Assembly: GCF_003992005.1 (NCBI RefSeq)
Contig: NZ_RQVL01000002.1
Location: forward strand, 114,308-178,307
Source of the DNA: Veillonella sp. VA139
GTDB lineage: Bacteria; Bacillota; Negativicutes; Veillonellales; Veillonellaceae
Direction: 5' to 3'
Length of the DNA: 64,000 nucleotides
This document shows, piece by piece, positions 63,398 through 64,000 of the stretch. How positions within the stretch are numbered: the first letter of the stretch is position 1; each line of letters begins with the position of its first letter. The notes below the pieces were generated by a model. The model did not search any database, had not been told where the DNA came from, and saw only the letters and a list, made by a program, of their open reading frames with translations. Both the position numbers and the translations under genes were made by a program.

Positions 63398-64000
63398 CTA
63401 AAGAATCCTGCGTCCACCATGTTTAATTGCTTGTAACCATCCATTGCTTTTCTTTTCTACACCTGGGATTCCAGTTCTAGGTGTGGGCGAATATGTAATA
63501 TATGGATATGGCTTCCGCTGTTTCCTAGCAGCTACTTTTACAGAAGATAGAATCTTAGCCGTTTCTACACCATTGAAATAATTGAAGTTATCGCCTCTGT
63601 ATGCTTTCATCACGAACTCTTGGATAGATTCATTGTTATCGGCTAGTACACGTAGCTTAGCGATCATTTGAGCCCCTTTTTCGCTCCAACCTAGTGGACG
63701 CGAGCTTAATCGTGCAGATAAAATATGACTCACATGTGCTTCTGTACTGCTACGAATCTCAGGTCTAAGCAGGCTAGCCCGTGCGTAATCCCATTGGTTC
63801 TCAATGTACGTAGCACCTTCTACAATCTGTTTCATACGATGTGGATAGGTTTCTTTCATTGTTTCTACATAGGATTCAAATCTTGCTTTATCATTAGTCT
63901 CTAAACTTGCAAACACCTCTTTCCGGCTTCGTTTTCCACATATCTTTGTCATATATTTAAATAGATGAAATCTATCTAAAATAAACTCACTATTTGGAAG
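63398..64000 (-). CDS. ISLre2-type (UPF0236) transposase, cut by window edge
   Basis: The frame is still open at base 64000; about 200 C-terminal residues are visible. FILDRFHLFKYM (the visible start), EAHVSHILSARLSSRPLGWSEKG and the NYFNG region are typical of ISLre2/UPF0236 transposases. An internal ATG at 63952 is not the true start because the conserved FILDRFH motif lies upstream. No frameshift is seen in the visible part, so the element could be intact. Its terminal repeats cannot be assigned here. Confidence 0.82.
   Translation of the reverse strand, partial: LPNSEFILDRFHLFKYMTKICGKRSRKEVFASLETNDKARFESYVETMKETYPHRMKQIVEGATYIENQWDYARASLLRPEIRSSTEAHVSHILSARLSSRPLGWSEKGAQMIAKLRVLADNNESIQEFVMKAYRGDNFNYFNGVETAKILSSVKVAARKQRKPYPYITYSPTPRTGIPGVEKKSNGWLQAIKHGGRRIL

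Overview
The window reads as a chromosome segment of a diderm Firmicute (Negativicutes), most probably Veillonella. Core genes have a Firmicutes flavour: DUF896, yqhQ-prfA-prmC, the tsaC/ywlE/rpiB trio, rqcH, yicC-gmk-rpoZ, bioY and a HutP-family protein. The window also encodes true outer-membrane proteins: a YadA-type trimeric autotransporter and two very large TonB-dependent receptors. The DNA is visibly AT-rich. The genus is inferred from gene content and style; no rRNA or tRNA gene was seen.

Layout. 1-9.7 kb: ThrE-like exporter (cut by the left edge) and DUF896 on the minus strand, then nth, an unrecognised 503-residue protein, a YdbC/PC4-like protein, rpmE, yqhQ-prfA-prmC, tsaC, ywlE and rpiB. 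9.9-15.4 kb: an accessory island with an AlbA/ATPase-type regulator and a four-gene cluster of unrecognised proteins, two of them paralogous. 15.4-20.3 kb: surE, bioY (with a probable BirA operator over its promoter), bioD, bioA and an Rpn-type nuclease. 20.4-25.2 kb: rqcH (minus), yicC, gmk, rpoZ, yajQ. 25.2-33.3 kb: an anaerobic cobalamin operon, cbiD-E-T-F-G-H-cobK-cbiC, running with overlaps into a FecCD/BtuC permease and its ATPase. 33.3-34.5 kb: an islet with a KilA-N remnant and a DUF4241 gene. 34.5-36.6 kb (minus): a substrate-binding lipoprotein and an exported CbiK cobaltochelatase. 36.9-50.2 kb: surface block with the YadA-like adhesin and two tandem giant receptors. 50.6-59.4 kb: AAA/DUF4143 ATPase, DUF454 protein, aroD, HutP-like protein, menB-menE-thioesterase, trmD, an RNA methyltransferase and yebC. 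59.4-64 kb: mobile DNA with an unrecognised 298-residue protein, XRE regulator, ImmA/IrrE protease, a 38-residue ORF, a tyrosine integrase and an ISLre2-type transposase cut by the right edge.

How the genes work together. The cbi operon makes most of the corrin-ring steps (CbiL, CbiA, CbiP and CbiB are not here). The permease, ATPase, lipoprotein, exported CbiK and the two receptors could form one tetrapyrrole or metal-chelate handling region spanning outer membrane, periplasm and inner membrane; that link is inference. bioY-D-A is a partial biotin locus and menB-E-thioesterase a partial menaquinone locus.

The strongest candidates for something undescribed are: (1) the tandem receptors, each of which looks like a complete plug-plus-barrel TonB receptor followed in the same chain by a second, porin-like barrel; (2) the four-gene island at 11.8-15.4 kb; (3) an array of operator-like motifs at about 20-bp spacing before the AAA ATPase; (4) a YadA adhesin with a coiled coil after its membrane anchor; and (5) the exported CbiK gene cluster.
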